64,000 bases of DNA from Kuschelorhynchus macadamiae (Eukaryota > Arthropoda > Insecta > Coleoptera > Curculionidae), in assembly GCA_030620095.1 (NCBI GenBank), contig JAUTXW010000600.1, positions 62,001 to 126,000 of the forward strand, in the 5' to 3' direction. The notes beneath the pieces were generated by a model that worked only from the letters and a program-made list of their open reading frames with translations, had not been told where the DNA came from and ran no database searches. The position numbers and the translations under genes are program-made. Each line of letters starts with the position of its first letter. Position 1 is the first letter of the stretch. Positions 10,069-19,309 of the stretch are shown one piece after another.

Positions 10069-10301
10069 CTTTAACAAGCTTTGGTTTTTTCAACCAACTG
10101 TTCAGTTTTGTGGAATTTCCGTTAACATGTTTTTTAATATGTCGCAATAAATTATCCTTTCTAGTGAAGACTTTATTAGATGTTACACACTTATGCATTT
10201 CTGAAGTTTTCTGGATAATAAAATTAATATGGTGCAATTCTATTTAGTTATAGTCAAATTTTGAAAAAATTTTGTCAAAAAGCAATAGAAATTAATTGAC
10301 T

Positions 10302-10895
10302 TTATGAATCATTTGAAGAAATAAATGAGTCAACTAATTTGTCAAAGGCCTGTTTAACATAATTCACCATACTTTCGTCTCCCTTTTTAATTGTGATCAA
10401 ATTAGTTAAATTTTGAATAGCGAAACCCAGACACTTAAGGTTTGCTATTTGTTTTTTATTTTTTTTATTAATTTTAAATTTTTTTTTAATGATAAATGAT
10501 GGTTTCGAAATTGAATTTTGTTCAACTGGTGAATTATTAGGAGAAATATCCGAAGTTAAATTTGCTTCAATTTGTTTTTCTTGCGAATCAGAATTTACAA
10601 TAGCATATGGTGAATTAATAGAAGATATAGCCGAACTTAAATTTTGATCAATTTGTTTTTCTTGCGAATCAGAATTTACAATATCATATGGAGTATTAAT
10701 AGGACAAATAGCCAAACTTAAATTTTGATCAATTTGTTCTTCTTCCGAATCAGAATTTTCACTAAACAAAAAGGGAGAGCAAATTGGTCTCGGAGAATTA
10801 ATTGGCGATTTTAATGTTAAATAATTTGGATTAGATTTTTGAAAACAAACAATATCCTCATAGCTAGAATTTTCGAATTGATTTTCGTCAGTCAT
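10302..10895 (-). CDS. Acidic repeat-rich hypothetical protein upstream of polymerase
   Basis: A 197-codon ORF starts at an ATG at 10895. Residues about 46-125 are three tandem copies of a 27-residue unit beginning NSDSQEKQIDQNL and ending in a SPYAIV-like tail. The rest is a Lys-rich segment (FIIKKKFKINKKNKKQ) and a C-terminal helix. It looks disordered and charged, without catalytic motifs. Its start overlaps the end of the next upstream ORF by 8 bp (ATGACTGA), so the two may be one gene split by a frameshift. Function unknown. Confidence 0.5.
   Translation of the reverse strand: MTDENQFENSSYEDIVCFQKSNPNYLTLKSPINSPRPICSPFLFSENSDSEEEQIDQNLSLAICPINTPYDIVNSDSQEKQIDQNLSSAISSINSPYAIVNSDSQEKQIEANLTSDISPNNSPVEQNSISKPSFIIKKKFKINKKNKKQIANLKCLGFAIQNLTNLITIKKGDESMVNYVKQAFDKLVDSFISSNDS
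10500..10750. repeat. Three 81-bp in-frame tandem repeats
   Basis: The DNA encoding the 27-residue units repeats with a period of 81 bp, recognised by AATTTGTTTTTCTTGCGAATC and close variants near 10570, 10651 and 10732. The period is a multiple of three, and the protein units are more alike than drift without selection or recent duplication would leave them. Confidence 0.7.
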
Positions 10896-11211
10896 TCAGT
10901 TCTTCAAGAGTTTGTTTAGTTTTTGTTGTAATTAAGTCCGTTTTGTTGTCAATAATGTCATTAAGATCGTCAAGAGTTTGTTGTTGAGTAGCTGTAAATA
11001 AATATTTTTCGTTGTTGTGTTTGTTGGCATTATTCTGAACTTGGCTATTGTAAATAATTTCATTCAAGTCCTGAATAGTTTGTTGTTGACTAGTTGTAAA
11101 TACGTCTGTTTCATTGTTTTGTTGGTTTGCAAAATTTTGCATTTGAGTACATGTGTATAAGTCAAAGTCATTGTCAATTATTTTGCTACTCGATGCCAAA
11201 AAATTGTCCAT
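10888..11211 (-). CDS. Gln/Asn-rich repeat protein at the right end of the Polinton
   Basis: I take the ATG at 11211 (MDNFLASSSK); the longer frame to 11271 lacks an ATG at its start and adds only a hydrophobic stretch. The 107-codon product has about three imperfect repeats of the form QNNE...TQQQTLDDLNDII. It is probably disordered or coiled. The 3' end overlaps the next ORF by 8 bp, so coupled translation or a frameshifted single gene are both possible. It is the last ORF I assign to the Polinton on this side. Confidence 0.45.
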   Translation of the reverse strand: MDNFLASSSKIIDNDFDLYTCTQMQNFANQQNNETDVFTTSQQQTIQDLNEIIYNSQVQNNANKHNNEKYLFTATQQQTLDDLNDIIDNKTDLITTKTKQTLEELND

Positions 11212-11603
11212 TATGAAAAAAATCGTAATAACAAATAAAAATGCCACAAATGTACATAAAAATGTCACCAATATATATAAGAATTAAATCTTGCCAAATA
11301 AAAATGTTAGAAATAAAAATAAAAATTAAAAAATTACCAAATAGACACAATGTAAACACCAGAAAACTCGCGAGCTCTGCACAGTGTGAATGCAGAAATC
11401 AATTGCATTCGTCTCTTCGCTGAGGCGATTTTATATGCAAAAGTTAATCACATGTGTCCTACTTAAAGTTGAACGACAATCTCTAAAAACCACTTTCCCA
11501 AGCCGATCAACCACCTTACCCCCCTCCCCCCTTCCCCCTCCCCCCGGACCCCTGAATTTCCGAGACTCAAATCCCGGCTCCCCAATTTCGGGCTACCCTC
11601 TTC
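11212..11603. other. Right flank of the Polinton; no gene seen
   Basis: The first part is AT-rich; 11513-11550 is a C/T-rich tract of C runs. I looked for a Polinton terminal inverted repeat here and could not place one, because the left end is outside the window and cannot be compared. Confidence 0.3.
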
Positions 11604-11685
11604 AGGTTAAGTTAAGTTATGTTAGGTTATGTTAGGTTAGGTTAGGTTAGGTTAGGTTAGGTTAGGTTAGGTTAGGTTAGGTTAG
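11604..11685. repeat. Interstitial (TTAGG)n telomere-type array
   Basis: About 55 bp (11631-11685) are perfect TTAGG repeats, preceded by degenerate copies (TTAAG, TTATG). TTAGG is the ancestral insect telomere repeat. Much shorter TTAGG runs recur near 39690 and 50575 inside a duplicated block, so an internal origin is as likely as a former chromosome end. Confidence 0.85.
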
Positions 11686-11930
11686 ATTAAAAAAGAAGAA
11701 AAGAAAAAAGGAGAAGGAAAGAAAAAGAAGAAGGAAGGAAAAAGGAGAAGGAAGGAAAAAGGAGAAACATATAAAAAAGAGAAAGAAGGAAGGGAGAGAA
11801 AGAAGATAAGGTGAGGGTGAGGGGGGTTAAGGGGGGTCTTCCCCCTTATGGGGGGTTGGCGGAGCGGGGAGTGGGGCGAAGCCCCCCCCGAGGAAACTGA
11901 CAGGGAAAGGGACAGCGAAAAAAAAAAAAC
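11686..11930. repeat. Polypurine tract followed by G-rich, foldable DNA
   Basis: 11690-11815 is almost pure purine (GAAGGA and AAAGGAGAAGG units). 11816-11890 holds several runs of four to six G separated by short loops, plus a C7-8 run. The first can form triplex and the second G-quadruplex structures in principle. No ORF is present. Confidence 0.6.
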
Positions 11931-12102
11931 TTAAGTATTGCAGGTAGTAAAAGTGGTGGTCGATGGGATATATACTTAAGAACATCCACTCGACGATCAT
12001 ACAGTATCATTCGCTGTAATGTCAGTTGTCGATATTATTTATAACCTATAACCAAAATTGTTTTTTATCAAATATATCTATCTAAATCTAAAGCTCCTAA
12101 CG

Positions 12103-12725
12103 ATGGCAGAAAATATGATTGGAAACGCTGACCAAATTGAAGAAAATAATGTGGAGAACGCCGCTCAAATTGAAGAAAGAGAAGAATTTTTATTAACTTG
12201 GAAGGCGATTCCATCACTTATAAACATTCATTTTTGGACAAATCATCTAGGCTTGTTAGAAGATCATTCTTGTTTAACATCGACATTAATTATATTGAGG
12301 AGGAAGAAGAAGAGATGGAGGAAGATGATCAGGAAATTGACGAAGGAGTGGACATGGATGGACAACTGCTAAATTTAGGAACCGAGGCTGACGTAAAAGT
12401 AAGCAAGTTTAGGGCTAGTGAATTATTTAATAATTTTGAAGAAAAAGATGTATGTGTTATACAAAGCTACTCTAAAATTGAAAGTCGAAGACTAGGAACA
12501 TTTGCTATTTGCCTTCCTTGTAGTGCAATTCACATGAGATATTTACGGAGAGGGGAGTCCGATCATGTGAGCTGCCACTACAAAAGAGCTTATGTTGTTA
12601 GTGCTTCTGATTTACATTGTGCTATTTGTAGGATACATCTTTTTCTACTAATTCCTGAACATGCTTGCTTTTACTGCAATAAAAATGAAAAAAAAGAGAT
12701 AGAAGATTATGTTGTTAAATATTAA
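12103..12725 (+). pseudogene. Acidic protein with Cys-rich zinc-binding C-terminus, frameshifted
   Basis: The ATG at 12103 opens MAENMIGNADQIEENN, and the frame is lost near 12195-12205, where an overlapping frame carries on to TAA at 12723. The combined product would be about 205 residues: an acidic middle (a run of Glu), then CLPCSAIHMRY, VSCHYKR, LHCAICRIH and HACFYCNK, a spacing that suggests two zinc sites of RING or ribbon type. I do not recognise the family. It lies 0.4 kb right of the G-rich tract and is not clearly part of the Polinton. Confidence 0.45.
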
Positions 12726-12727
12726 TA

Positions 12728-12885
12728 ATAAACATAGTTTGTAAAGGTGATGTGTAGATTATTTCAACAATATTAATTTTAAATATAGGTTATAAACGTA
12801 ATGGGTAGATAATGTCAAAAATATTAATTTTAAACATAAATTGTAAAGATAATAAGTAGAATACGTCAACAATATTAATTTAAAA
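12728..12885. repeat. Three degenerate 52-bp tandem repeats
   Basis: Copies near 12729, 12780 and 12832 share ATTGTAAAG-like starts, a GTAGAT core and CAANAATATTAATTT ends. They lie just after the stop codon of the zinc-binding gene. Confidence 0.6.
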
Positions 12886-13462
12886 AAATGTCAAGTGTTA
12901 CTATAAGCGGTTATATATTTTCAGTGCTATATGCAAAATACTTCTTTTTATTCTAACATCTGACACTGTATTTGTAAATGAAATAGCTAATCATATGTAA
13001 AAAAAAAAGTGTCGATTATGTCAACTGCCACTAGAAGCACTCATATATTAACATAACATTTAGTTAACGTTTGTTTCTGTATTCAGTTGAGTTTTCTCTT
13101 ACTTGATGCAAATTATATTAATATTATTAGTATAATAAAAAAGTAGTAGATTAGGCTATGCCGGTCCGACAATCAAAACCGTCATTTTTACATGTAAATT
13201 CCCATAAGAAAATTTAAGCTTCGATTTGCAAAAGTGGTGCCATTTTAGGGCGTGGCACTTTTTGTGTAAACCCATAACAATTGTTTTGTTATGTAATGTG
13301 AAAATTAGTATGTATTAAAAAACTTGTTAGATCATTGTTGTCGTTTCAATATAGGAAAAGGAAAAAATGTGTGTCAATTATTATATATATATTTACATTT
13401 ACTTTTTTTTCCAAAATTATTTGTTACCAGAGTTTTCACAAACACAAATTATAAAAAAAATA
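12886..13462. other. AT-rich gap, no gene recognised
   Basis: No convincing ORF or known element is visible on either strand between the 52-bp repeats and the RING gene. Confidence 0.4.
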
Positions 13463-13855
13463 TTATCCTCTTTTTAAAATTACAACAAAATGATGTCTAA
13501 TTACATCTTTGAAGATTTGTACCAAATAGTAATATCTAGTGCGACATACAGGACAATTGTTTACCATTATAGAACAACAATTTTCATCATTCCATCTTAA
13601 AATACATTTTAAACAAAAAATGTGGGAACATGTATTTGGTCTACATGAATCATAATATTCGATTATTTCAAAACAAATAGCACAAAACACTTTTTTCTCT
13701 TCACTCTCAGTTTTGTTCAAATTTTTTAAAACAATCCCATTATTTTCTTCTCGAACTAATGGTATATTTTCTTCTTGAACTCCTGGTATAATTTCTTCGA
13801 GGCTAATTGTCTGAAGCGGAATGGATCGATATCTTTCTCCAACTGATTCACTCAT
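13463..13855 (-). CDS. RING-finger protein (probable E3 ubiquitin ligase)
   Basis: An intact 130-codon ORF begins at an ATG at 13855. Residues about 57-105 contain CAIC, then NTCSHIFCLKCILRW and finally CPVCR, a C3HC4-type RING that binds two zinc ions and recruits E2 enzymes. The N-terminal half has a short repeated acidic segment (EENIPLVREENN). The small size and bare RING resemble viral or element-borne regulators such as TOPORS/ICP0-type RINGs, but this is only a likeness. It is surrounded by non-coding, AT-rich DNA and shows no break. Confidence 0.75.
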   Translation of the reverse strand: MSESVGERYRSIPLQTISLEEIIPGVQEENIPLVREENNGIVLKNLNKTESEEKKVFCAICFEIIEYYDSCRPNTCSHIFCLKCILRWNDENCCSIMVNNCPVCRTRYYYLVQIFKDVIRHHFVVILKRG

Positions 13856-14112
13856 TTTATTTTAATATTATTATTAATAGATTTATTCAACAGATTTTTT
13901 TCTTTTAACAGTCACTCGTACCTTAACATACTAAAATGATCTTGATGCACCTAATTATAAGACTTAAGAATGCAAAATCAAATGTGGGAGAACAAAGAGA
14001 AAAAATTAAAAATATGATGCGAATGAGAATAAAAGGGGAGGAAGTTAAGAATGAGGGACATGAGAGAGGAAGAGGAGGAGGAGGAGGCGCTCCCCTATTA
14101 TAACTACTAAGA

Positions 14113-14388
14113 TGCGCAGTGCTTTTCGTCTGAATTTGTTACCGACATGTCACTTGCTGTGAATTATATATTATTTAAAATTTGTATATCTAATACCGAA
14201 TGAGGAACCCAAAATCCTTGTAAGTCCTAGCAAATACTACTGCAATGAATTGTGGTACGATCATTGTGAAGTAATCAATTCGAAATGGATTTGCCTTGGC
14301 GCAATTGCTAACAGTTGTCCCTTGACTAAACATTTTCAGTACGCCACTGTTAAAAATGACTACCAAGTGCATACATTGACCAATAACA
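14113..14388 (-). repeat. Dispersed repeat, copy 1
   Basis: The reverse complement of this stretch matches 42532-42812 across its length, from the ATTGGTCAATG end to CAGACGAAAAG. It has no intact ORF beyond about 100 codons. It is probably a fragment of one dispersed transposon family that I cannot name. Confidence 0.7.
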
Positions 14389-14463
14389 TCTGCTGAGAGA
14401 TTAAGACGTGGTAATTCATCTGACATAACTGAGTATAAAGTTTCTGGGTCTCGGAAGATTCCA

Positions 14464-15536
14464 ATGTTTAAAGACTTCCTTAAATCAGTCAACAATAAGA
14501 AATCCCTATTAGTTTTTATCGTAAGTTATGCTTTAGAGTATGCTTCTAATTTGCTAAATATAGACGAATCATTAGTAATAGCTGGAGGATCTGAAAATTC
14601 TGAAAATGTATTTATTATAAGACGAAATAAAGAACCTGAACTTTGAGAAAAATACAAAAGTAACCAGGAAGAGGCAGATACTCGGATCATTCTGCACGTG
14701 TTGGCAGAGCAAGAGTAACACTATCCTTATAAAATCTGTGCACACCGATGTACTTATTTTACTTATGCATCATTATGCTGTGACAAAGCAAATAAGTAGT
14801 TGCAAATTATTTATGGAAATGGGCCATTTAAAAAATAAACGATTCTTACCAATTCACGACCTTGTTAAAAATTTGGGAGAACCTATTACGAAAAATATTT
14901 TGGCGATTCATTGTCTTACGGGATGCGACACAACTAGTGCATTTTTCAAAATTGGCAATACTAATTAAAAATATTGAAGATTTAAAGAATTTGTAAGCTT
15001 TTAAATGATACTGAAGCAGTTACTCTAAGCACCAAATTTATTTTACTTTTATATAGAAACAAAAATCCAGATGTTTTAACACTAAACGCATTACGAATAC
15101 ATTTAACTACCACTACAAATAAACCTGCAATGGAACTACCACCAACTGACAGTGCATTTAAACAGCATTTAAAAAGGTACTGTTTTTAATAATAAGAAGA
15201 AATAAATACACTAATGGCGCTTTTTTTTATTTTAGATGCATATATCAATTAAAAATTTGGTATGCCAGTCACATAGCATATATAAATTTTGAAGACCCAA
15301 ATAAATATGGATGGACGAATGAAAACAGCATTTGGACCCCAATATTTTCGACACAAGATCCCGTGCCAAACGAAATAAGAAATATTTTAATTTTGCGATG
15401 TTCTGATGCAAAATGTAGCAGCAAAAAGTGTAAGTGTGTATCACAGGGCTTAAAGTGCTCCGACGAATGTAACTGTAAATTTTGTAACAACAAAAAAATA
15501 ATAGCCACAGAAGAATACTCGGATGATAATTTCTAA
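14464..15536 (+). pseudogene. GCDTTS-type repeated gene, decayed, with one intron
   Basis: Fragments in shifting frames give EEADTRIILHVL (near 14670), TDVLILLMHH (14740), LTGCDTTSAFF (14920), and a final exon YQLKIWYASH, YGWTNENSIW, then a Cys cluster (CSSKKCKCVSQGLKCSDEC) to TAA 15534. This is the layout of a large family of invertebrate repeated genes of unknown function. The acidic trio (EADTR, TDVL, GCDTT) resembles the metal-binding pattern of FEN/PIN nucleases, which is my inference. Breaks include TGA at 14644-14646, TAA near 14716, and frameshifts near 14730 and 14965. The intron 15177-15235 (59 nt, GT-AG) splices in frame. Confidence 0.6.
15177..15235 (+). other. Intron of the GCDTTS-type gene (59 nt)
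   Basis: Donor AAAAAG/GTACTG and acceptor TTATTTTAG/ATGCAT join HLK to CIYQLKIWYA through an Arg codon. The sequence on both sides is coding-like in the joined frame. Confidence 0.65.
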
Positions 15537-16599
15537 ATTATGTTCAAATAGAAAAATATATATAAAAGCATAAAAAAATCCAATTATATGTATTTTTTAT
15601 ATATTTATAATGACGATCAATCTTAAGAATCTCAGAATACTCGTAAATGTACGCAGAGTGCACGGCAATGCGCGGTAGTTTCTTTCAAGGCGTTATTTTA
15701 AAAAATTGTATTTTAAAAACTCTGACAGATAGAAGGCTGCGGTTTGTCTTAAAAACTTTAATATGCCTTTTGCTACATTTTATTCCCAGCATATGTTATA
15801 AAGTTTTTCCAAATAAAAAAGTTTCCCGCTTAATGAAAATTTCAATACAAAAAATATAAATTTTACATTTAAAATATTTTTAAGTATCAAAAATACAAAC
15901 AATTTAAAAATTTATTATTCCATTTATTAGCGCTTATATATACCCTTTAAGCCAAAAAAAAGTTTTTTTCGGATGCGTTAAATAGTTTAGGAGATATTGG
16001 AAATTTAATGATTTAGAGTAATTTTTTTGAAATTCCTCATTTTTGCTTGATTTTCTGATTTTAGAAAAGTCAGTACTACTAAAAAAAGTCGTAAATGGCC
16101 ATTTCGTGTGTACAATAACCTAACTAATAATATGAGCAAGTTTTCATTTGGTCCTAAGTCGAAAATTTTTTTTTTAACATTTTTACCCGTTTTTTCCTCC
16201 ACTATTAAAGATTTATTTTTATTATACAAAAACTTGCTGAGATGACTTGTACCTGTAAAATTGGAGAAATTGGTTGACTATGAACTGGTGGAATTCAATT
16301 TCCAGAATTGTTTAATGCATACAGCATCATTGTACTTCGGTTTTGATTTCCAAAACATCGTTAGATGTCAGAGAAAGACGCAAAAACTTTTTATCTTGTC
16401 TGACAGAGCAGATCCAAAAAGGCTACCAGAAAATTTATCAACGTTAAAAATAGTTGCTGATTTGCACCCAAAGGTCTCTACATATTAAGTCAAACCCGAC
16501 ATAAAACCAATTTTAAATCATATTCAAAGAACTCATATCTATGGCAACAAAAATTACATCGAGTCTGAGTAGTACCAATTAAACAATAAAGCATGGTCG
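15537..16599. other. AT-rich stretch without a recognised gene
   Basis: Short ORFs occur at 15647-15859 and 16261-16488 on the plus strand, but neither has motifs or homology I can see. 15960-16230 may be transposon debris. Confidence 0.35.
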
Positions 16600-16890
16600 A
16601 ATACTTCTTCATCAGCTAATTTTTACTTTGAAGGATATAATGATGTAGCTGGCTGTAAAGGCTTCGAAAATGTCTCGAAATTCGGACTAGCATGTCACGG
16701 TTCCAATTTCGAACGTGAGTGTCGAACGCGCTTTAGTACATACAATATAGTCAATGTAGCGAAATAAATTATCCATCGAAATGTTGCAAAGTTTAATGAT
16801 GGTCCAATTCACTGACATGTATGACTTCAAAAAATCAAAATCGGGAGAAGAAATTTTATTCGATATACGTTCTTTTTTTTATTAGAGGGA
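16600..16890 (+). pseudogene. hAT transposase C-terminal relic
   Basis: Across several frames the text FENVSKFGLACHGSNFER, then STYNIV, then LSIEMLQSLMMVQFTDMYDF resembles the hAT dimerisation domain near its E-R-x-FS motif. Stops and shifts are frequent. No TIR is seen. Confidence 0.4.
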
Positions 16891-17014
16891 TTTCCAAGTA
16901 ATTATGTCGGGGGGTTTGACTTAAGCTTTAGAGGTAAACTTTTCTGCAAGTTAGTAACCCTGGTGAGAAGCGATATTCAGAAATTATATACTTTATACAG
17001 TAAATTTGTACCTT

Positions 17015-18362
17015 TGATTATTGATTTCAATTTATAATTTATATGTAAATAAAATAAATGTTTTTTTAACATAGTTTTTATGGCTAAAAACAAAGAGGCG
17101 CAGTCTTACAGGTTTCTGAAAGGGCTTTCTGCAAGAGGAACACTTTTGGTTAGAACCGTTTAGTCAAAAAACGAATCAAAACTTCAAAAATTAGTGTGTA
17201 AGGTAGACTAGAAGAAAAGACGAACGTGCGAAGAAGACGAGGAGAATGAGAATCTTTCTTTGTAGGTACCAATCCTTTTAATTTTAATTTCCCTGTCTAT
17301 GTCACTCTCCTCGAATTCATCTGATTCTCCTACGGAGCACAGTGGAAACGAATTAGGTGTAGGAAGTACCAATTCTATAGTAGTAAACGTATATACTATA
17401 CTAGCACCGGCTAGTTTAGTATATTTTTAAAATAATATGAATTCTAATATTTTAGAAAATCTATTTTCGAATTTATCTTATTCTTCTTCGATAGAAGTAG
17501 TGAATGTACTAATAGCTAAAAATCTAACCTAAGTTAAGACAATAAAAAAAACAAGAAAGAGTTTCCCCCACAGTTCCTGCAGGAATAGAGAAGTGCGTTC
17601 TTTATATGCTTACACTACTTCAAAAGAAAACCAAAGCTGTCGTTTTACTATCGTCTATGCACCACGATGAATCTACCAACCCTGATACTGGAAAACCAGA
17701 AATATTAGCCTATTATAATTTGACAAAAGGAGGGGTAGATCCGATGGATGAGAAATACACAATATATTCGTAAGCTCGGAAAACCAGACGTTGGCCAATG
17801 GCTATATTTTATAGAATGAGAGATATTTCTTCAGTTAATCCTTTCATACTTCACCAATCGTTTCGTGATAACTCAGAAATCTCAAGATAAAAAAAAGAAG
17901 GCCTTCATATTTTTGCATAATATATAAACGTCCAGTTTGTTTGGAATGCACTAGAAAAATTTGTCACGACTGTACTATTTTAAAATAGAGTTAAAATATA
18001 TGACGGGCTTGGGGGAAAAAATAACAAGCCACAAAAGATAAATATGGGAAAAACCTAGTTTGAAACATTGAATTAAATCCTGAAATCAGAGTTTTGAATA
18101 TAACTAAACAGTAATTTTCCTATTTGTTTTATTTAAAAAACAAGCGTTTTACAAACCCAACATTATAATAATAAAACTTAAAAAAAATGTTTTTTTCATA
18201 AAAAACTATTCCTTTTTAAGTACAAATATTTTGTAACATTTTATTTCTTAGAACTGATTTTTACTTATTGGTCTAGGTCAACACTAATTGTGTAACGCCC
18301 ATCTGAACGAAAAAATCGTGCTAGATTGAGGGGATATAAGGCATCAATTCCTTCAAATTTTT
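17015..18362 (+). mobile_element. piggyBac/DUF7869 composite repeat, copy 1
   Basis: This is a near-identical copy of 35715-37108. Between about 17610 and 17960 the plus strand encodes piggyBac C-terminal sequence (KAVVLLSSMHHDE, then ILAYYN and ARKTRRWPMAIF), followed by a remnant Cys cluster. The right-hand 150 bp read on the minus strand as the C-terminus of a DUF7869-like protein. The DDE core of piggyBac is missing, so it is a deleted derivative. Relative to copy 2 it lacks about 41 bp near 18272. I see no clear TTAA-flanked TIR. Confidence 0.6.
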
Positions 18363-18917
18363 TAGCTTATTTTCATTAAGAGGTACAAACGCTGAATATT
18401 TTGGAGGAAGATTCTTCAGACTTACACGATATCCATCTTTTAGTCCTCGCTTACCAATACTCACAGGCTTGAACTCCTCATTTAAAAAATGTTTTGACTA
18501 AAACGTAGGGGTTCTTTTTCGTCTGTCATCTGTTTTTTATTAGTTTTTCTTTGCAATTCGTCAAAAGAAAGAAAATCTTTTTGTTGCATCTTGACAACCT
18601 CAAATGGTTTGCTCTTTTTGGCTTTTCTGATAACTTCGCACCATTGACTGGGATGATATATTTGATTAGTAAATTTCTTTATTTTTTCAATTATCACGAT
18701 CTGAGGGTAAGTGCGTGTGCCCACTTACGAGGAAGAGGTGTTCAATAGCCAAAAACTTTTTCTCTCTAACTATTTGCATATAGACAGACATTAGATCCCA
18801 GTTTTTATTTTGGCCTCCGCAGTTATCGGTAAAAATAATGAGTTCTTTTTTTCCGTATCTTTCAGGAACGTCAAGCAGTCTGGATATATTCAAGCAGTGC
18901 ACTGGCAATTTCATCAA
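18270..18917 (-). pseudogene. DUF7869-like transposon protein relic
   Basis: Minus-strand fragments carry FTDNCGGQNKNWD and VSGHTHLPSDRD (18700-18840), then SQWCEVIRKAKKSKPF and KRGLKDGYRVSLKNL, ending in the segment shared with both composite repeats. The order matches the protein in the 32621-35529 transposon (DACGGQNRN, then SGHSFLPNDRDFG). At least two frame changes are present. It shows that this family has more than one member here. Confidence 0.65.
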
Positions 18918-18920
18918 ATA

Positions 18921-19309
18921 TATTTATGAAATTATTTCTTGAAAATAAAGTAACTCCAACTTCAACTTTATTTCATCTAGTACGTAGCAAGCTGATGTTT
19001 TAAAATATTTCATTTTTGATTCATACCAAAATGTTACCAGTTCATTTATATATAAAAAGTGATTTTTGTGCAAATATGAGAGTAATTAGTTTTTTATAAT
19101 ATCTTTTTTTTAAATTTCCAGGCCAGGCCGCCAATTTTTGACCAAAATTTGGGGTTAATTGGGTAGGCAGTTTTTTTAGCTAAGTCGCAAACTGACAGAA
19201 ACAGACCGACAAAATTGATATAACATATTTTTGTATATTTAAAGACGGAGATAGAAAAGTACCATTTACTGATCAGGTTATTACAAGGATATAGCAGCTA
19301 TTACACACC
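18921..19309. other. AT-rich stretch without a recognised gene
   Basis: No ORF of note is visible. It separates the DUF7869-like relic from the first Harbinger relic. Confidence 0.35.

Larger units (their letters stand above)
6305..10198 (-). pseudogene. Polinton protein-primed DNA polymerase B, three exons, several frameshifts
   Basis: Exon 1 (10198-10069) starts with a zinc-finger-like segment (CVTSNKVFTRKDNLLRH, second Cys replaced by Ser). Exon 2 (10009-9557) begins with a Cys/His knuckle (CGGHLRSS) and runs to AERDSG. Exon 3 (9489-6305) carries the conserved N-terminal region, exonuclease motifs (VVYADFEC near 8790; HNLRNYDSH near 8335; YSDVYLLSDTLLLAD near 7860) and polymerase motifs (YYDATNLYGYAM, KLANNSIYGKTMEN, YTDTDSF). 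Breaks are a frameshift near 8845-8862, a 17-bp local duplication causing a shift near 8491-8515, a shift near 8171-8195, and a shift near 7240-7265. The enzyme would replicate the element from protein-primed ends. Both introns keep phase 1 exactly. Length and motif order fit the family; only small lesions separate it from a full frame. Confidence 0.9.

Noticed and set aside
11212..11500. Possible Polinton terminal inverted repeat
   Set aside because: AGTGTGA-like strings occur, but in the wrong orientation, and the opposite end is not available for comparison.
11931..11990. Two CTTAAG motifs resembling baculovirus late promoters upstream of the zinc-binding gene
   Set aside because: Six-base AT-rich motifs are expected by chance here, and no other late-promoter context is visible.
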